Of a stretch of 64,000 nt of DNA, positions 27,101 to 38,523 are shown in pieces. The notes under the pieces were generated by a model, which was not told where the DNA came from, searched no databases, and was given only the letters and a program-made list of their open reading frames with translations. The translations under genes and the position numbers were made by a program. How positions within the stretch are numbered: the first letter of the stretch is position 1; each line of letters opens with the position of its first letter. The stretch covers positions 1-64,000 of the forward strand of contig JAUTCR010000062.1 of assembly GCA_030673895.1 (NCBI GenBank). The letters run 5' to 3'. This DNA is from Verrucomicrobiota bacterium JB023. GTDB lineage: Bacteria > Verrucomicrobiota > Verrucomicrobiia > Verrucomicrobiales > Akkermansiaceae.

Positions 27101-28873
27101 AAGATGCGCCTCATCGACAATCCGGACGCCGGTACCATCGAGATTGCCGACCTGCTGAACCGCGTCGCCACCGAGCAATTCATGCTGGTCTCGGCCCCGG
27201 GCGGAAAGAAATACATTGTGGGATTAAGTGATGGGCGCCGGCTTCATTATGACGGCAGCGCCTTGGGACTTTCCCCTGCGGGGACGACCGGATCGTCAGT
27301 CGAGTGGGCCTTGGCCGAATACCAGCATGGTTGGTTCTACATCAATCACCCGGCCACGGAGACCCGCCTCCGTATCACCAGCGCCGGCGCTCTCGACGTC
27401 GCTCCGAACACGACCACCAACGACAACACCCGCTTCCGCTTCATCACGCCTGCCCAGCCAATTTCTCTGACCGAGGTCCAGCCCCTGCCCTACGCGGAGA
27501 GCTTCGAGAATGGTGTGGGTGCCTGGCGCCAATTCGAGGAAGACGGCTACGACTGGGAGGTCGGAACGGGAACCACCCCCACCGCGGCGGCAGGTCCCGC
27601 AGGAGCATCGGACGGAGACCACTACCTCTTCGCCGAAGGTCATGACTCACCCAGCCAGGGTGACCTCGCACAGGTGCAATGCACCTTCGACCTCAGCTCG
27701 GTGACCAATGCCACGCTGACCTTCGACTATCACATGTATGGCTCTTTCATCGATTACCTAGCCATCGACATCCACGACGGCAGCGATTGGAACACGGATT
27801 ATTGGCTGCGTGATGAACAGCAGCACACTGCCAGCAGCGACGCCTGGACCCAGGCGGTGGTCGATTTGGCTCCCTTTATCGGTCAATCAGAAGTCACCAT
27901 CAGGTTCCGCACGGCCCGCAAGGTCTGGAACGCGGCAGATCCTGCCATCGACAATATCGTGATCCGCGAACAACCGAGAGCCTTGCCGTATATCGAAACT
28001 TTCGAAGACAACTTTGGCTCTTGGTATCAGGTAGCTGACGACGACATCGATTGGACGCGTCACAGCGGAGACACCCCGACGGCCGCAGCCGGTCCGTCGG
28101 CTGCGTCGGAAGGCGATTGGTATGTTTACTTCGAAGGTCACGACAGCGGTGCGCAGAATAGCAATAGCATCGCCGGGCTGGAGTGCGCCTTCGACTTCTC
28201 CGCCGCCACGAACCCCCAGCTGACCTTCGACTATCACATGTATGGGTCCTTCATCGACTACCTGTCCGTCGATGCCTTCGATGGGACGACGTGGACCAAC
28301 CTCTGGCTCGCGGACGGTCAACAGCACGCGAACAACGACGCCGCTTGGTCAACCGCAACAGTCAATCTCTCCGCCTTCGCCGGGCTGGAGGAAGTCGCCA
28401 TCCGCTTCTCTGCGGCGGAAAGGGTCTGGAGTGCGGCTGATACGGCTCTGGACCACATCCGGGTCGAGGAGCAGGCTCTATCGCCCTACGAGATCTGGGC
28501 CGCCAACGCCTTGGCCGGGGCTCCTGAAGGGAGCGACCTCAGCGCGGGAGGGAACGTCGATGGTGACCGCTACACGAACGAAGAAGAATGGGTGCTCCTG
28601 CTCAATCCCCTCTCGCCGGACTCGCCCGAACTCGTGATGACCACAGAGGGAGGAAACCTCGCGGTCGAGTTCAGTCGCCGGACCGGGACCCACTTGGAAG
28701 TGCGGGCCGCTTGGTCCTCGACTCTTCTGGCCGACGACTGGCACTACGTGGGCGACGGCCTGCTCGAGAATGTGCTCGACACCCTCGATGATACCGAGCG
28801 AGTTGAGGCGCTGCTACCCATGGATAGCGACGCTAAATTCCTCAGGCTGGAGGTTTGGGAAACCGGAATCTAA
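24107..28873 (+). CDS. Giant modular secreted GH128-type glycoside hydrolase
   Basis: This 1588-residue secreted protein has these modules in order: signal peptide (about 1-31); LamG-like beta-sandwich (about 35-260); two F5/8-type discoidin domains (about 287-415 and 431-570, each starting NLAK); a ricin-type beta-trefoil (about 593-715); a GH128-like catalytic domain (about 725-960) with acid residues E790 in GFNEPD and E885 in WLTEFS; a second trefoil-like region (about 985-1115); two tandem MAM-like domains (about 1126-1290 and 1293-1450); and a Verrucomicrobiota C-terminal region with DGDRYTNEEEW. GH128 enzymes are mainly beta-1,3-glucanases, so laminarin or fungal/algal glucan is a plausible target (inference). 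No polysaccharide-utilisation partners lie alongside. Confidence 0.85.
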   Translation: MSKPTDALLASPSLQLLPLLGSLLLAPPLAAQTTVLEADFDSSTPVSAEVTANATSANLDAGTSTGSWTVGGSPPGAIISDGNGNHAFVFDRATAGVRPNEAVANFSESVDLANKALSLEMDLYAVRQAGGQIVNFFLEDAAGNVAYKFAFQMNNTKRVFATLPSGSGTANTSNTLGTNNGFKNPAVDAYLSWGGATMVKLKLDVAGTPSPTGGYEASLSVDWNGDGDYEDYGEWDELEIGPEGYDAGPLTALRIANDESLNGGAWIDHLKASTSDWQPEEEARPIFNLAKFQTTTADAEGGSWPAQFATDGFVTQDSRWVGPASGPHWLEIELAVPMTIGSMHLYSGGTWDAAMANSVLQYDNGSGWVDIAGTQLTGNTLKVQNLVFDEPVTARNFRLYTTDNIARVAELALYAPTPDGSPVPFGTDVDLNLAKMRQYVHSSLSGANYPKLATDGLANNASAWASANEAGPHDYEIHFPHIEHIGGVHLYSGFDGVSGTAIENFEIAYESEGEWIVFDGGSITGNTESDRVVRFNASARATKIRFRSLDDRRAIVRELVVLPPMPDPWFPLGTDASSEPPPTASFLDYEDSYYTIENRAEGTHLETSETGAGLTTAQPWFQVLYNLGSDSYRIRSKDSEKCFEVALASTEDGAPIIEGTYSSMPHQRWLLVPADGAYVRFVNAWSGLVLGWDGENVVQQLPDDSANQEWLINYETHFPKQGQASHFHFSHMFTPSWAYRWTYAEEYQLDHGQYMPMQWGSMGSASPGILKFQPEWYRRANQTTVMGFNEPDLEDQAHMEVSTGLYQWPRLERMRLPLLGPCPAAYKGSWRQEFEAAAEEQGLRTDYMAVHWYSPNGAPSGSPSTLIANMQYLYDTYGKKIWLTEFSTRDFAGTKTTWSRAENYNFLAEFMWRAESLPWLAKWSIFEWSLYGGNPETDDSSSSDPYAMNSPRLALHIRNDSSDPGYEDLSECGLLLAGWDGDATVRDNKAYIIHNKATKMRLIDNPDAGTIEIADLLNRVATEQFMLVSAPGGKKYIVGLSDGRRLHYDGSALGLSPAGTTGSSVEWALAEYQHGWFYINHPATETRLRITSAGALDVAPNTTTNDNTRFRFITPAQPISLTEVQPLPYAESFENGVGAWRQFEEDGYDWEVGTGTTPTAAAGPAGASDGDHYLFAEGHDSPSQGDLAQVQCTFDLSSVTNATLTFDYHMYGSFIDYLAIDIHDGSDWNTDYWLRDEQQHTASSDAWTQAVVDLAPFIGQSEVTIRFRTARKVWNAADPAIDNIVIREQPRALPYIETFEDNFGSWYQVADDDIDWTRHSGDTPTAAAGPSAASEGDWYVYFEGHDSGAQNSNSIAGLECAFDFSAATNPQLTFDYHMYGSFIDYLSVDAFDGTTWTNLWLADGQQHANNDAAWSTATVNLSAFAGLEEVAIRFSAAERVWSAADTALDHIRVEEQALSPYEIWAANALAGAPEGSDLSAGGNVDGDRYTNEEEWVLLLNPLSPDSPELVMTTEGGNLAVEFSRRTGTHLEVRAAWSSTLLADDWHYVGDGLLENVLDTLDDTERVEALLPMDSDAKFLRLEVWETGI

Positions 28874-28898
28874 GGCAGTTGACAACGACTTTTGGCAG

Positions 28899-28930
28899 AG
28901 CCTCCTCGAGCAACTCGGGGAGGCTTTTTT
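28899..28930 (+). terminator. Rho-independent terminator after the GH128 gene
   Basis: AGCCTCCTCGAG and CTCGGGGAGGCT pair around CAA (one G.T wobble) and run into a stretch of T residues on the plus strand, 26 bases past the stop. Confidence 0.9.
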
Positions 28931-29078
28931 GCATTCGGAAACCGGGATCTACGAACCTTCCCCGCCTGTGGCCGGGGCATCTGGGACACCTGACCTCCAA
29001 TAGAATGAGACCACTCCCTTTCCAAAATATCCCGCCAACTGCAATGGCCAACCGGCTGATCGGAGCTACTTTTGACCC

Positions 29079-29513
29079 ATGGAAAGAAAAACGCACTCAA
29101 TGGCCATCGGCTATCTGCTTTGGATCTTCGGCTTCACCGGGTCACACCGCTTCTACTACGGAAAGCCCATTAGCGGAGTGATCTGGATGCTCACCCTGGG
29201 TCTCCTTGGTATCGGCTGGCTGATTGACCTCTTCCTGATCCCTGGAATGGACCGTCGCGCCAACCACCGCTACCTCGACGGCCGCTTCGATTACAATGTC
29301 GCTTGGATCCTCCAGACTTTTTTGGGCGTCTTCGGCGTCCACCGATTCTACTTGGGAAAATGGGGCACGGGCCTGCTCTGGCTCTTCACCGGAGGACTTT
29401 TCCTCGTCGGATACGCCTACGATTACTGCACTCTGAACGGTCAAGTCGATGAGGCGAACCGGGAATCCAATTCGCAGCTGCCCGCCAACTTGTCGGGACC
29501 TGTCGCCTCCTGA
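29079..29513 (+). CDS. Membrane protein with two TM2 domains
   Basis: This 144-residue inner-membrane protein is built from two tandem TM2 domains. Each has the pattern FG.hGxHRFYxGK followed by two hydrophobic helices: IFGFTGSHRFYYGK near residue 16 and FLGVFGVHRFYLGK near residue 81. TM2 proteins are widespread and have no settled bacterial function. The duplication gives four predicted helices. The gene stands alone between two terminators, 85 bp ahead of the DUF1080 gene, so it may share its transcript. Confidence 0.85.
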   Translation: MERKTHSMAIGYLLWIFGFTGSHRFYYGKPISGVIWMLTLGLLGIGWLIDLFLIPGMDRRANHRYLDGRFDYNVAWILQTFLGVFGVHRFYLGKWGTGLLWLFTGGLFLVGYAYDYCTLNGQVDEANRESNSQLPANLSGPVAS

Positions 29514-29597
29514 TCGGCGACTGACGGGGAAGCCTCCACCTCCATTTCCATTATTTCCCGTTGCCAGTCCGGTTGGTTTACAGCTCAATTCCTCAGC

Positions 29598-30365
29598 ATG
29601 AAATTCATTGCCTGCTCACTCCTGCTAGCAACGCCTCTGATGGCTCAAGAGAAAAAGAAACTTTACCCGGACGCCCCGCAAATCCCCGGATGGCCCTACT
29701 CGGTCCATGACACCACCCGCCCCCAGCCTCGCAAGGTTGAAAGTGGCGGAGCGGTGAGCGTCTCCGCGCCCTCCGACGCCAAGGTCCTCTTCGACGGCTC
29801 CAACCTCGACGCATGGAAAGGCCCCTGGCTCATCAAGGAAGGAATCCTGGTCGCGCACAAGGGAAAGCTGTCCACCAAAGAAGAGTTTGGAGATTGCCAA
29901 CTGCACATCGAATGGCGGATCCCGGCGGAACGGGAAGTGAGCGGACAAAAGGGAGGCAACTCCGGCGTTTTCTTCATGGGCCGCTACGAAGTGCAGGTTC
30001 TGGAGAGCCACTCGAATGAGACCTATCCCGATGGCCAGGCCGGAGCCATTTATGGGCAATACCCACCTCTCTGCAATGCCTCGGCTCCGCAAGGAGATTG
30101 GCAAAGCTACGACATCATCTTCAAGGCTCCCCGCTACAAGGATGGCAAGTGCATCCAGCCCGCCCAGGTGACTGTGATCCACAATGGCGTCGTCGTGCAA
30201 GCCGCGCAGAACTACATGGGCCCCTCTGCCCACCAGAAGCTCGCTTCTTACCCGAAAGAGCATCCTGAGAAAGCGCCGCTCTCACTACAATTTCACGGTG
30301 ATCCGATCGAATTCCGGAACATCTGGATTCGCGACTTGGGTAAATACGACCAACAGTCTTCCTAA
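29598..30365 (+). CDS. Exported DUF1080 (3-keto-disaccharide hydrolase-like) protein
   Basis: This 255-residue exported protein has a signal peptide (about 1-16, LLLATPLMAQ) and one DUF1080 domain. Family landmarks are VLFDGSNLDAWKG (about 63-75), WRIPAE, GNSGVFFMGRYEVQVLES (about 121-138), a DWQSYDI segment and the final PLSLQFHGDPIEFRNIWIR. This concanavalin-like domain is greatly expanded in Planctomycetes and Verrucomicrobia; some members hydrolyse 3-keto-sugars. Substrate is unknown here. Two hairpins, the second a terminator, follow the gene. Confidence 0.9.
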   Translation: MKFIACSLLLATPLMAQEKKKLYPDAPQIPGWPYSVHDTTRPQPRKVESGGAVSVSAPSDAKVLFDGSNLDAWKGPWLIKEGILVAHKGKLSTKEEFGDCQLHIEWRIPAEREVSGQKGGNSGVFFMGRYEVQVLESHSNETYPDGQAGAIYGQYPPLCNASAPQGDWQSYDIIFKAPRYKDGKCIQPAQVTVIHNGVVVQAAQNYMGPSAHQKLASYPKEHPEKAPLSLQFHGDPIEFRNIWIRDLGKYDQQSS

Positions 30366-30434
30366 GGCATCAAAAAGGCCTCGCCATGCAGCGAGGCCAA
30401 TATCGGCAGCCGGAATCAACTTCCGGCAATTGAC

Positions 30435-30460
30435 AGGGCCCTCTGCCTGGGCCCTTTTTT
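30435..30460 (+). terminator. Terminator after the DUF1080 gene
   Basis: AGGGCCC and GGGCCCT pair around a short loop (TCTGCCT) and run into six T residues on the plus strand. A second hairpin without a T-run (GGCCTCGC at 30377-30384, GCGAGGCC at 30391-30398) lies just before it. Confidence 0.85.
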
Positions 30461-30465
30461 GTGGG

Positions 30466-31479
30466 CTATTTCACTTCGACGACCGCACCGGGACGAATCA
30501 AACCCGGCAGGCGGGCAACATCCCAGTTGGCCAAGCGATAGCAGCCGGAGCTTTGCGCCCGCCCGATGGTGCGCGGACTGTCCGTTCCATGAATCCCGAT
30601 CCCCGACTTCGTCAGGCCAAACCACATCACGCCAATCGGGTTATTCGGCCCCCCAGGGATGTTAAGATATTCCTTGGAGCGTTTCCCCTCCTTGAGCATC
30701 TGCTTATCGTAGCGCCACGTCGGACACTCCACCGCATTCCGCACCTTCCAGGTGCCCCGGTGGATATACCGCTCCTGCCCAGGGGTGGTAGGGAAGGTTG
30801 CGATCAAGCGGTAACTGGTGTAGTCCGGCTTGACCGAGATGGCCTCGCCGGCACTGGCTACCGAGACATCCATGGGCGCGAAGACTCGGATTTGCTTTTC
30901 CTTTGTATCAATGACGACACGACGTTCATCCAAGCCGTTTTCACCCGCCTGATAGGCGCGCCCGGAGCGGATTTCCTCAATCAGAAAGGGTTCCACATTG
31001 GGGACAAATAATGTCTTTCCCGGTCTCACCGCCCAAGCGGTTTTGCGGCCATTGAGCTCGATCAGCACATCCTCCGACGTGTGGTAGCGCTCAGCCATGT
31101 ATTCCAAATAGCTGCGGTAATAAAGCGCCTCCTCCTTGGCCTGCTCGGCCCGCTTGTACGGGAGACTTGTGTTAACGAACTTCCTCGCATTCTGCGGGCA
31201 AGAAGCCACCACGTAAGTCTCCTTGACCGCTTGGTCAGCCTCCTGCTGAAGCGCGTCCAAGTCATCCGGACTCCTCCCCACTGTCTCATTATAAGCGGCG
31301 ATGGCCTTCTTGGTGAAGGTGCCGGGCTTACCATCGATGAATCCCGGTCCGAATAACTTCTGGTCGAGATGGATTTGCAACCTCACGGCAGCATCCCGCT
31401 CATCACCAAGGGTGACACCCTCAAGCATTGAGCCGAGAGCTGCGGTTAGGAAAATTGAAAAAAAGTGCGCTGTTTTCAT
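30466..31479 (-). CDS. Exported L,D-transpeptidase (YkuD domain)
   Basis: This 337-residue exported protein has a signal peptide (MKTAHFFSIFLTAALG), an N-terminal peptidoglycan-binding-like and LysM-like region (a peptide typical of LysM, YHTSEDVLIELNG, lies near residue 135) and a C-terminal YkuD catalytic domain. These enzymes make 3-3 peptidoglycan crosslinks or attach proteins to the wall. The active site is H297 in IHGTDS and C313 in SSGCYRL; the residue usually His directly before Gly-Cys (SHGC) is Ser here. That substitution occurs in some family members, so activity is likely but not certain. The start at 31479 restores the signal; an upstream in-frame start is unlikely. Confidence 0.85.
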   Translation of the reverse strand: MKTAHFFSIFLTAALGSMLEGVTLGDERDAAVRLQIHLDQKLFGPGFIDGKPGTFTKKAIAAYNETVGRSPDDLDALQQEADQAVKETYVVASCPQNARKFVNTSLPYKRAEQAKEEALYYRSYLEYMAERYHTSEDVLIELNGRKTAWAVRPGKTLFVPNVEPFLIEEIRSGRAYQAGENGLDERRVVIDTKEKQIRVFAPMDVSVASAGEAISVKPDYTSYRLIATFPTTPGQERYIHRGTWKVRNAVECPTWRYDKQMLKEGKRSKEYLNIPGGPNNPIGVMWFGLTKSGIGIHGTDSPRTIGRAQSSGCYRLANWDVARLPGLIRPGAVVEVK

Positions 31480-31610
31480 TTGGGGATGATGGGGTGCTCC
31501 AACCGTAGCAAAGCCATTAGGTTTTTCAAACAAACTCAAATGACCACCCTGCATTTCTGCGAAATCCGCCGATTCATCGCAGGGCTGCCGGATCTCTTTG
31601 TCTGACGAAC

Positions 31611-32906
31611 TCAGGCGGAAGTTTCTTCCAGAAAATCTTCCAATTTTCCACCCAACACCGATGAAACGACGGCTGTGATAATCACATCATTTTGTTCGTA
31701 ATTGGTGTTCAACACTTTCCCGTCGTTATGAAGAAGATTGAGCAAATCGCCCCGGCTTTGCGGAATCCGGTAGGTCCTCCTTCTCACCCGGTGAGCCAAT
31801 TGCTTCTCGCACGCCTGTACCAAGTCCTCGATCCCGATGCCTGAACGGGCGGAAATAAGGACCGCTCCAGGGAACTTTTCCAGAACCTCTTCTTTCTCGT
31901 CTCCCAAGCGGTCGACTTTGTTCAAGACGGTCACCATCGGCTTATCCTTGGCTCCCAGTTCCTCCAAAACCTCCAAGGTAGTCGCATGGAAAGCCTCGAC
32001 GCCCGGATCACTGGCATCCAGGACATGAATTAGAAAGTCAGCCAGAACAGCTTCTTCCAAAGTCGACTTGAAGGCCTCAACCAGACGGTGAGGCAAATTT
32101 CGAACAAATCCCACCGTATCGGTAAGGAGAAGCGGTTGGCCACCTGGCAATTCAATGCGGCGGGTCGTTGGATCCAAGGTCGCGAATAGCTGATCGGCTT
32201 CGTAAACCTCAGAGCCTGATAGCTTATTGAGCAGAGTGGACTTGCCCGCGTTGGTGTAGCCAACGATGGCAGCGTGTGGCACCGCTTGCTTCTCTCTCTC
32301 CTTGCGCCGGGTTTGGCGCTGCTTCTGCACCTCCTCCAGCTCCCTCTTGACCCGGGAGATGCGAGTCCGGGCCAGACGGCGATCAACCTCAATCTGCTGC
32401 TCCCCCATCCCCCTGGCTGCCGCCCCTGTGCCGCCACTCCCTCCGCCACCCTCACGGTCAAGGTGACCCCACATCCGGGCCATTCTCGGCAGCGCATACT
32501 CCATTCTCGCAAGATCGACCTGCAGCTGAGCCTCTCTCGTGGTGGCTCGCTGCGCAAAGATATCAAGAATAACCTCTTCGCGGTCAATCACCGTGACCTC
32601 AGCGATACCTTCCCAGTTTTTCTGCTGCGAGGGGCTCAGGCCATTGTCAACGATTAGGCAATCACTCTCTCTTTCCTTCGCGCGGGCCACAATTTCATCA
32701 GCCTTGCCCGTCCCACAAATGAAGGCGCGATTTTTGTTACGGACATGGACAAGCTCCATGCCCACCACCCCGATTCCCAAAGTATCGACCAATTCCTCAA
32801 GCTCCAGCAAGAGTTCGCGAGCCTCCTCTTCCTCTGCTTTATCGAAATAGAATCCAACCAATACCGCCCGTTCGACCAAATCGGGCTTTTCACGAACCTC
32901 AAACAT
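31611..32906 (-). CDS. hflX: Ribosome-associated GTPase HflX
   Basis: HflX is a GTPase that binds the ribosome and can split or rescue stalled 70S particles. The 431-residue protein has the HflX N-terminal domain (about 10-130), the Gly-rich linker GGGGSGGTGAA (about 151-161) common to the family, a coiled coil, then the GTPase domain with GYTNAGKST (about 215-223), DTVGFVRNLP and NKVD. Length is normal. It lies alone between the L,D-transpeptidase and the thioredoxin lipoprotein genes, all on the minus strand. Confidence 0.95.
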   Translation of the reverse strand: MFEVREKPDLVERAVLVGFYFDKAEEEEARELLLELEELVDTLGIGVVGMELVHVRNKNRAFICGTGKADEIVARAKERESDCLIVDNGLSPSQQKNWEGIAEVTVIDREEVILDIFAQRATTREAQLQVDLARMEYALPRMARMWGHLDREGGGGSGGTGAAARGMGEQQIEVDRRLARTRISRVKRELEEVQKQRQTRRKEREKQAVPHAAIVGYTNAGKSTLLNKLSGSEVYEADQLFATLDPTTRRIELPGGQPLLLTDTVGFVRNLPHRLVEAFKSTLEEAVLADFLIHVLDASDPGVEAFHATTLEVLEELGAKDKPMVTVLNKVDRLGDEKEEVLEKFPGAVLISARSGIGIEDLVQACEKQLAHRVRRRTYRIPQSRGDLLNLLHNDGKVLNTNYEQNDVIITAVVSSVLGGKLEDFLEETSA

Positions 32907-32957
32907 GAGCGCGCACCCTAGCAGGGCGAAAGCTTCCTTTTCAAGGCCCCTCGCCGC

Positions 32958-33509
32958 TTAGAGTCGCTGAATTCCCGGCGGAAGGTCATTTTCCTGCTTT
33001 CTGAGAGACTCCGAGGGTTCGCTTGAACCCTGAGGATGGGAAGGCTGCGAAGGTTTCGGGCGAGCCTCACGCACTGCCGCCGTGATTCTCTTTTCCACTT
33101 CCGCTTTTCCCAGCGCTCCAACAAATCGTCCGATTTCCCGTCCCTTAAAGAAAATCCGTGTATCCGGAATGGACCGCACCTCGTAGCGACGAGCCAATCC
33201 AGACTCCTTCTCGACATTCACTTTCGCAATCTGCACCCCCGGTGTTCCCTCTGCCGCATAGTCTTCCAGAACTGAAGCCAACTTGCGGCAGGGCCCACAC
33301 CAGTCTGCATAGAACTCGACGACAACAATACGATCCTCCTTCGCAAGGAGAGCGCGAAATTGCCGGCTCGATAAGGTGCGGAAGCTCGTGACGACGGGCA
33401 ACCCATCAGCCGAGACACTCTCGAAGTCTTCGGGAGCCTCCTTTTCTCCCACCTGATCGCAGGCAAGGAGCAAAACAGTGGTCAAGAACAGGAACAGCAA
33501 CCTCAGCAT
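32958..33509 (-). CDS. Thioredoxin-domain lipoprotein
   Basis: This 183-residue lipoprotein has a lipobox LLAC with C17. A thioredoxin fold at about 45-150 carries the standard WCGPC active site (C71, C74) and the cis-Pro region RSIPDTRIFF. A Pro/Ser-rich tail follows. Membrane anchoring implies a periplasmic disulphide role, such as reducing other envelope thiols or helping cytochrome maturation (inference). It follows the ATP synthase operon terminator, so it has its own promoter. Confidence 0.9.
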   Translation of the reverse strand: MLRLLFLFLTTVLLLACDQVGEKEAPEDFESVSADGLPVVTSFRTLSSRQFRALLAKEDRIVVVEFYADWCGPCRKLASVLEDYAAEGTPGVQIAKVNVEKESGLARRYEVRSIPDTRIFFKGREIGRFVGALGKAEVEKRITAAVREARPKPSQPSHPQGSSEPSESLRKQENDLPPGIQRL

Positions 33510-33522
33510 CGGGCTAAACTAC

Positions 33523-33558
33523 CAAAGAAAAAGGGATCCTCAAATTAATGGGACCCCT
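33523..33558 (-). terminator. Terminator of the ATP synthase operon
   Basis: On the minus strand AGGGGTCC pairs with GGATCCCT (one G.T pair) around an 11-base loop and is followed by TTTTTCTTTGG. It is 38 bases past the atpC stop. Confidence 0.8.
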
Positions 33559-33595
33559 GGAAACGAATGATGGAAGGCGAACAGCCAATTAGCAA

Positions 33596-34012
33596 TTAGG
33601 AGGAGCTAGCCCGCTTCCTCTTCAGACGAAGCTGGGCCATCGCGCTTGCAATCACCGCCTGCTGGGCGGCAATCTCTTCGGCCTCTTTCGGGTCGATTTC
33701 TTCCAAGGCCTTCTCGGCCCGGGCGAGAGCTTTCTCGACCTTTTCTTCGTCAATCTCGTCCTGTTGGAAGGCCACGTCGGTGAGGACGGTGACCTTCTCC
33801 TGAGTCACCTCAGCAAAACCGTTACCAATGGCCAGTTCGTTGACCTGACCATCCTTGGCATACCGAAGTTCACCTGCAACGACTGCGGTGACCAGAGCGG
33901 CGTGCATTTCCAGAATGCCAACCTCTCCATCCGCCCCAGGCAGATAGACGTTTTCAACCTGATCGGAGAAGACCTTCCGCTCGGGAGTGACGATATCGAG
34001 ATGGAGAGACAT
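33596..34012 (-). CDS. atpC: ATP synthase F1 epsilon subunit
   Basis: The epsilon subunit forms part of the rotor stalk and can inhibit ATP hydrolysis. The 138-residue protein has the N-terminal beta-sandwich (MSLHLDIVTPERKVFS, with LPGADGEVGILEMHAAL near 25-41) and the C-terminal helical hairpin with alternating Glu/Lys/Ala. It is the last gene of the operon, 39 bp after atpD. Confidence 0.97.
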   Translation of the reverse strand: MSLHLDIVTPERKVFSDQVENVYLPGADGEVGILEMHAALVTAVVAGELRYAKDGQVNELAIGNGFAEVTQEKVTVLTDVAFQQDEIDEEKVEKALARAEKALEEIDPKEAEEIAAQQAVIASAMAQLRLKRKRASSS

Positions 34013-34051
34013 GGTTAATTCAGAAAAATCAGATGCGATAGAGCTTCAGCC

Positions 34052-35566
<1,515 letters not shown>

Positions 35567-35600
35567 TTAATGAAAGTGCTGTCGATGAAAGGTCCCGTGA

Positions 35601-36503
35601 TCATTCCATCGCCTTCATCGCCGTCGTGATCTCGAGGAGTTCCGCGGTGATGGCAGCCTGTCGGGCCTTATTGTATTCGAGGGTCAATTCCTTGGTCATC
35701 TTCTTGGCGTTGTCGGTGGCGCCCTTCATGGCCACCATCCGTGCCGAGTGCTCGGATGCCCGTGATTCGACAATCATCTGATAAACTTGGAAATTGACGA
35801 AAAGAGGAAGAAGCGAATCCAAAACGCCTTCGGCACTCGGCTCGAAAAGATACTCTTTACCAAGAGCGGTCTCCTTGCTGGCTTCCGTGACCTCCTCTTC
35901 CTTACCCACTCCCTCGTAGGCTTGCTTCTCACCGACCGTTTCCGCATCGATTGGAAGAAGCTGAACCACGGTCGGCTCTTGATTCAAAGTGGTCACGAAA
36001 TTGGTGAACGCGACCGAGATCTTATCGTATTCTCCGGAAAGGAACTTCTTGGTCAAGAGAGTGGCAATCGGACGAGCCTCGATGAAAGGCACCGGGTCCT
36101 TCACCTCAAAGTCGGCTTCGATCTTTTTGCCTGCTTTCCCAAGTTGCTCACGCAGCTTGCGTCCAACCGTGATGTAGTCCGCATCGCTGGAAACGGTTGT
36201 CCGAATCTTCTTCAGCAAATTGGTATTCAGGGGGCCGCAGAGCCCCTTGTCGGTCGAGACGACCAGGACAAGCTCCTTGCCGCCATCCGGACGCTTCTCG
36301 AGGAGAGGATGCGATTCCTCGCTGACGTTCTCCTTGAGATTGACCAGAACCTGGTTCAGCAAATCGGCATAGTCCCGGCCAGCGAGCGCCTGGTCCTGCG
36401 CCTTCTTCATCTTCGCCGCTGCCACCAGCTGCATGGCGCGGGTGATTTGAGCGGTGTTTTTGACCGACTTGATGCGTCGGCGGATGTCACGAAGATTGGC
36501 CAT
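35601..36503 (-). CDS. atpG: ATP synthase F1 gamma subunit
   Basis: The central rotating shaft of F1. The 300-residue protein has the conserved N-terminal helix (MANLRDIRRRIKSVKNTAQIT) and C-terminal helix (MKGATDNAKKMTKELTLEYN) that form the coiled coil inside the alpha3beta3 ring. The middle GLCGPLN motif is present. Length is normal. It is 38 bp behind atpA. Confidence 0.97.
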   Translation of the reverse strand: MANLRDIRRRIKSVKNTAQITRAMQLVAAAKMKKAQDQALAGRDYADLLNQVLVNLKENVSEESHPLLEKRPDGGKELVLVVSTDKGLCGPLNTNLLKKIRTTVSSDADYITVGRKLREQLGKAGKKIEADFEVKDPVPFIEARPIATLLTKKFLSGEYDKISVAFTNFVTTLNQEPTVVQLLPIDAETVGEKQAYEGVGKEEEVTEASKETALGKEYLFEPSAEGVLDSLLPLFVNFQVYQMIVESRASEHSARMVAMKGATDNAKKMTKELTLEYNKARQAAITAELLEITTAMKAME

Positions 36504-36541
36504 CGGGTTGTGTTACTGTTTTGCCTGAGTGAGAAATGAAA

Positions 36542-38083
<1,542 letters not shown>

Positions 38084-38107
38084 CGGTTTGTCTTTTTAGA
38101 GAGTTTT

Positions 38108-38503
38108 TCAGTTAAGGGCGTTTTCAAGACGCTGGATTCGGGCTTTCACCGAGCCATCGACGACATCGTCGCCCACGCGCACTTTCAATCCGCCCAACAA
38201 ATCAGGGTTGGTGCGGAATTCAAAATTCAAGCCTTCGCCATATTGGCTGCTAATGCTGTCGCGAACCCGCTGTTCGGTAGCAGGATCGAGGAAGCGAGCA
38301 CTTTCGACGAGGACATTTTTGCGGGCTTCCTCCTGCCGGACCAAGCGGGCCAAGGCAGCAAGAACCCCCCGATAATCCCGGGGCTTGTCGGCGACAAGCT
38401 TCGAAACCGCAGTCCGCATATGGTTCTCATCAAGATAACCATTGGGGCTGCACATCCGGAAGATGCGGCGAGCGGTCTTGAGTGCGGACTTCGAGATTTT
38501 CAT
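38108..38503 (-). CDS. atpH: ATP synthase F1 delta subunit, short form
   Basis: Delta joins the F1 head to the peripheral b stalk. This protein has 131 residues against about 175-180 for the usual bacterial delta. The C-terminal half is clearly recognisable (GGLKVRVGDDVVDGSVKARI, about 103-122), but the N-terminal helical bundle is shortened by about 45 residues (first residues MKISKSALKTARRIF). The gene lies in the normal place between atpF and atpA, with 20 and 24 bp spacing, so it is likely functional rather than broken. Confidence 0.9.
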   Translation of the reverse strand: MKISKSALKTARRIFRMCSPNGYLDENHMRTAVSKLVADKPRDYRGVLAALARLVRQEEARKNVLVESARFLDPATEQRVRDSISSQYGEGLNFEFRTNPDLLGGLKVRVGDDVVDGSVKARIQRLENALN

Positions 38504-38523
38504 TCGGAAATAGTGAGAAAAAT

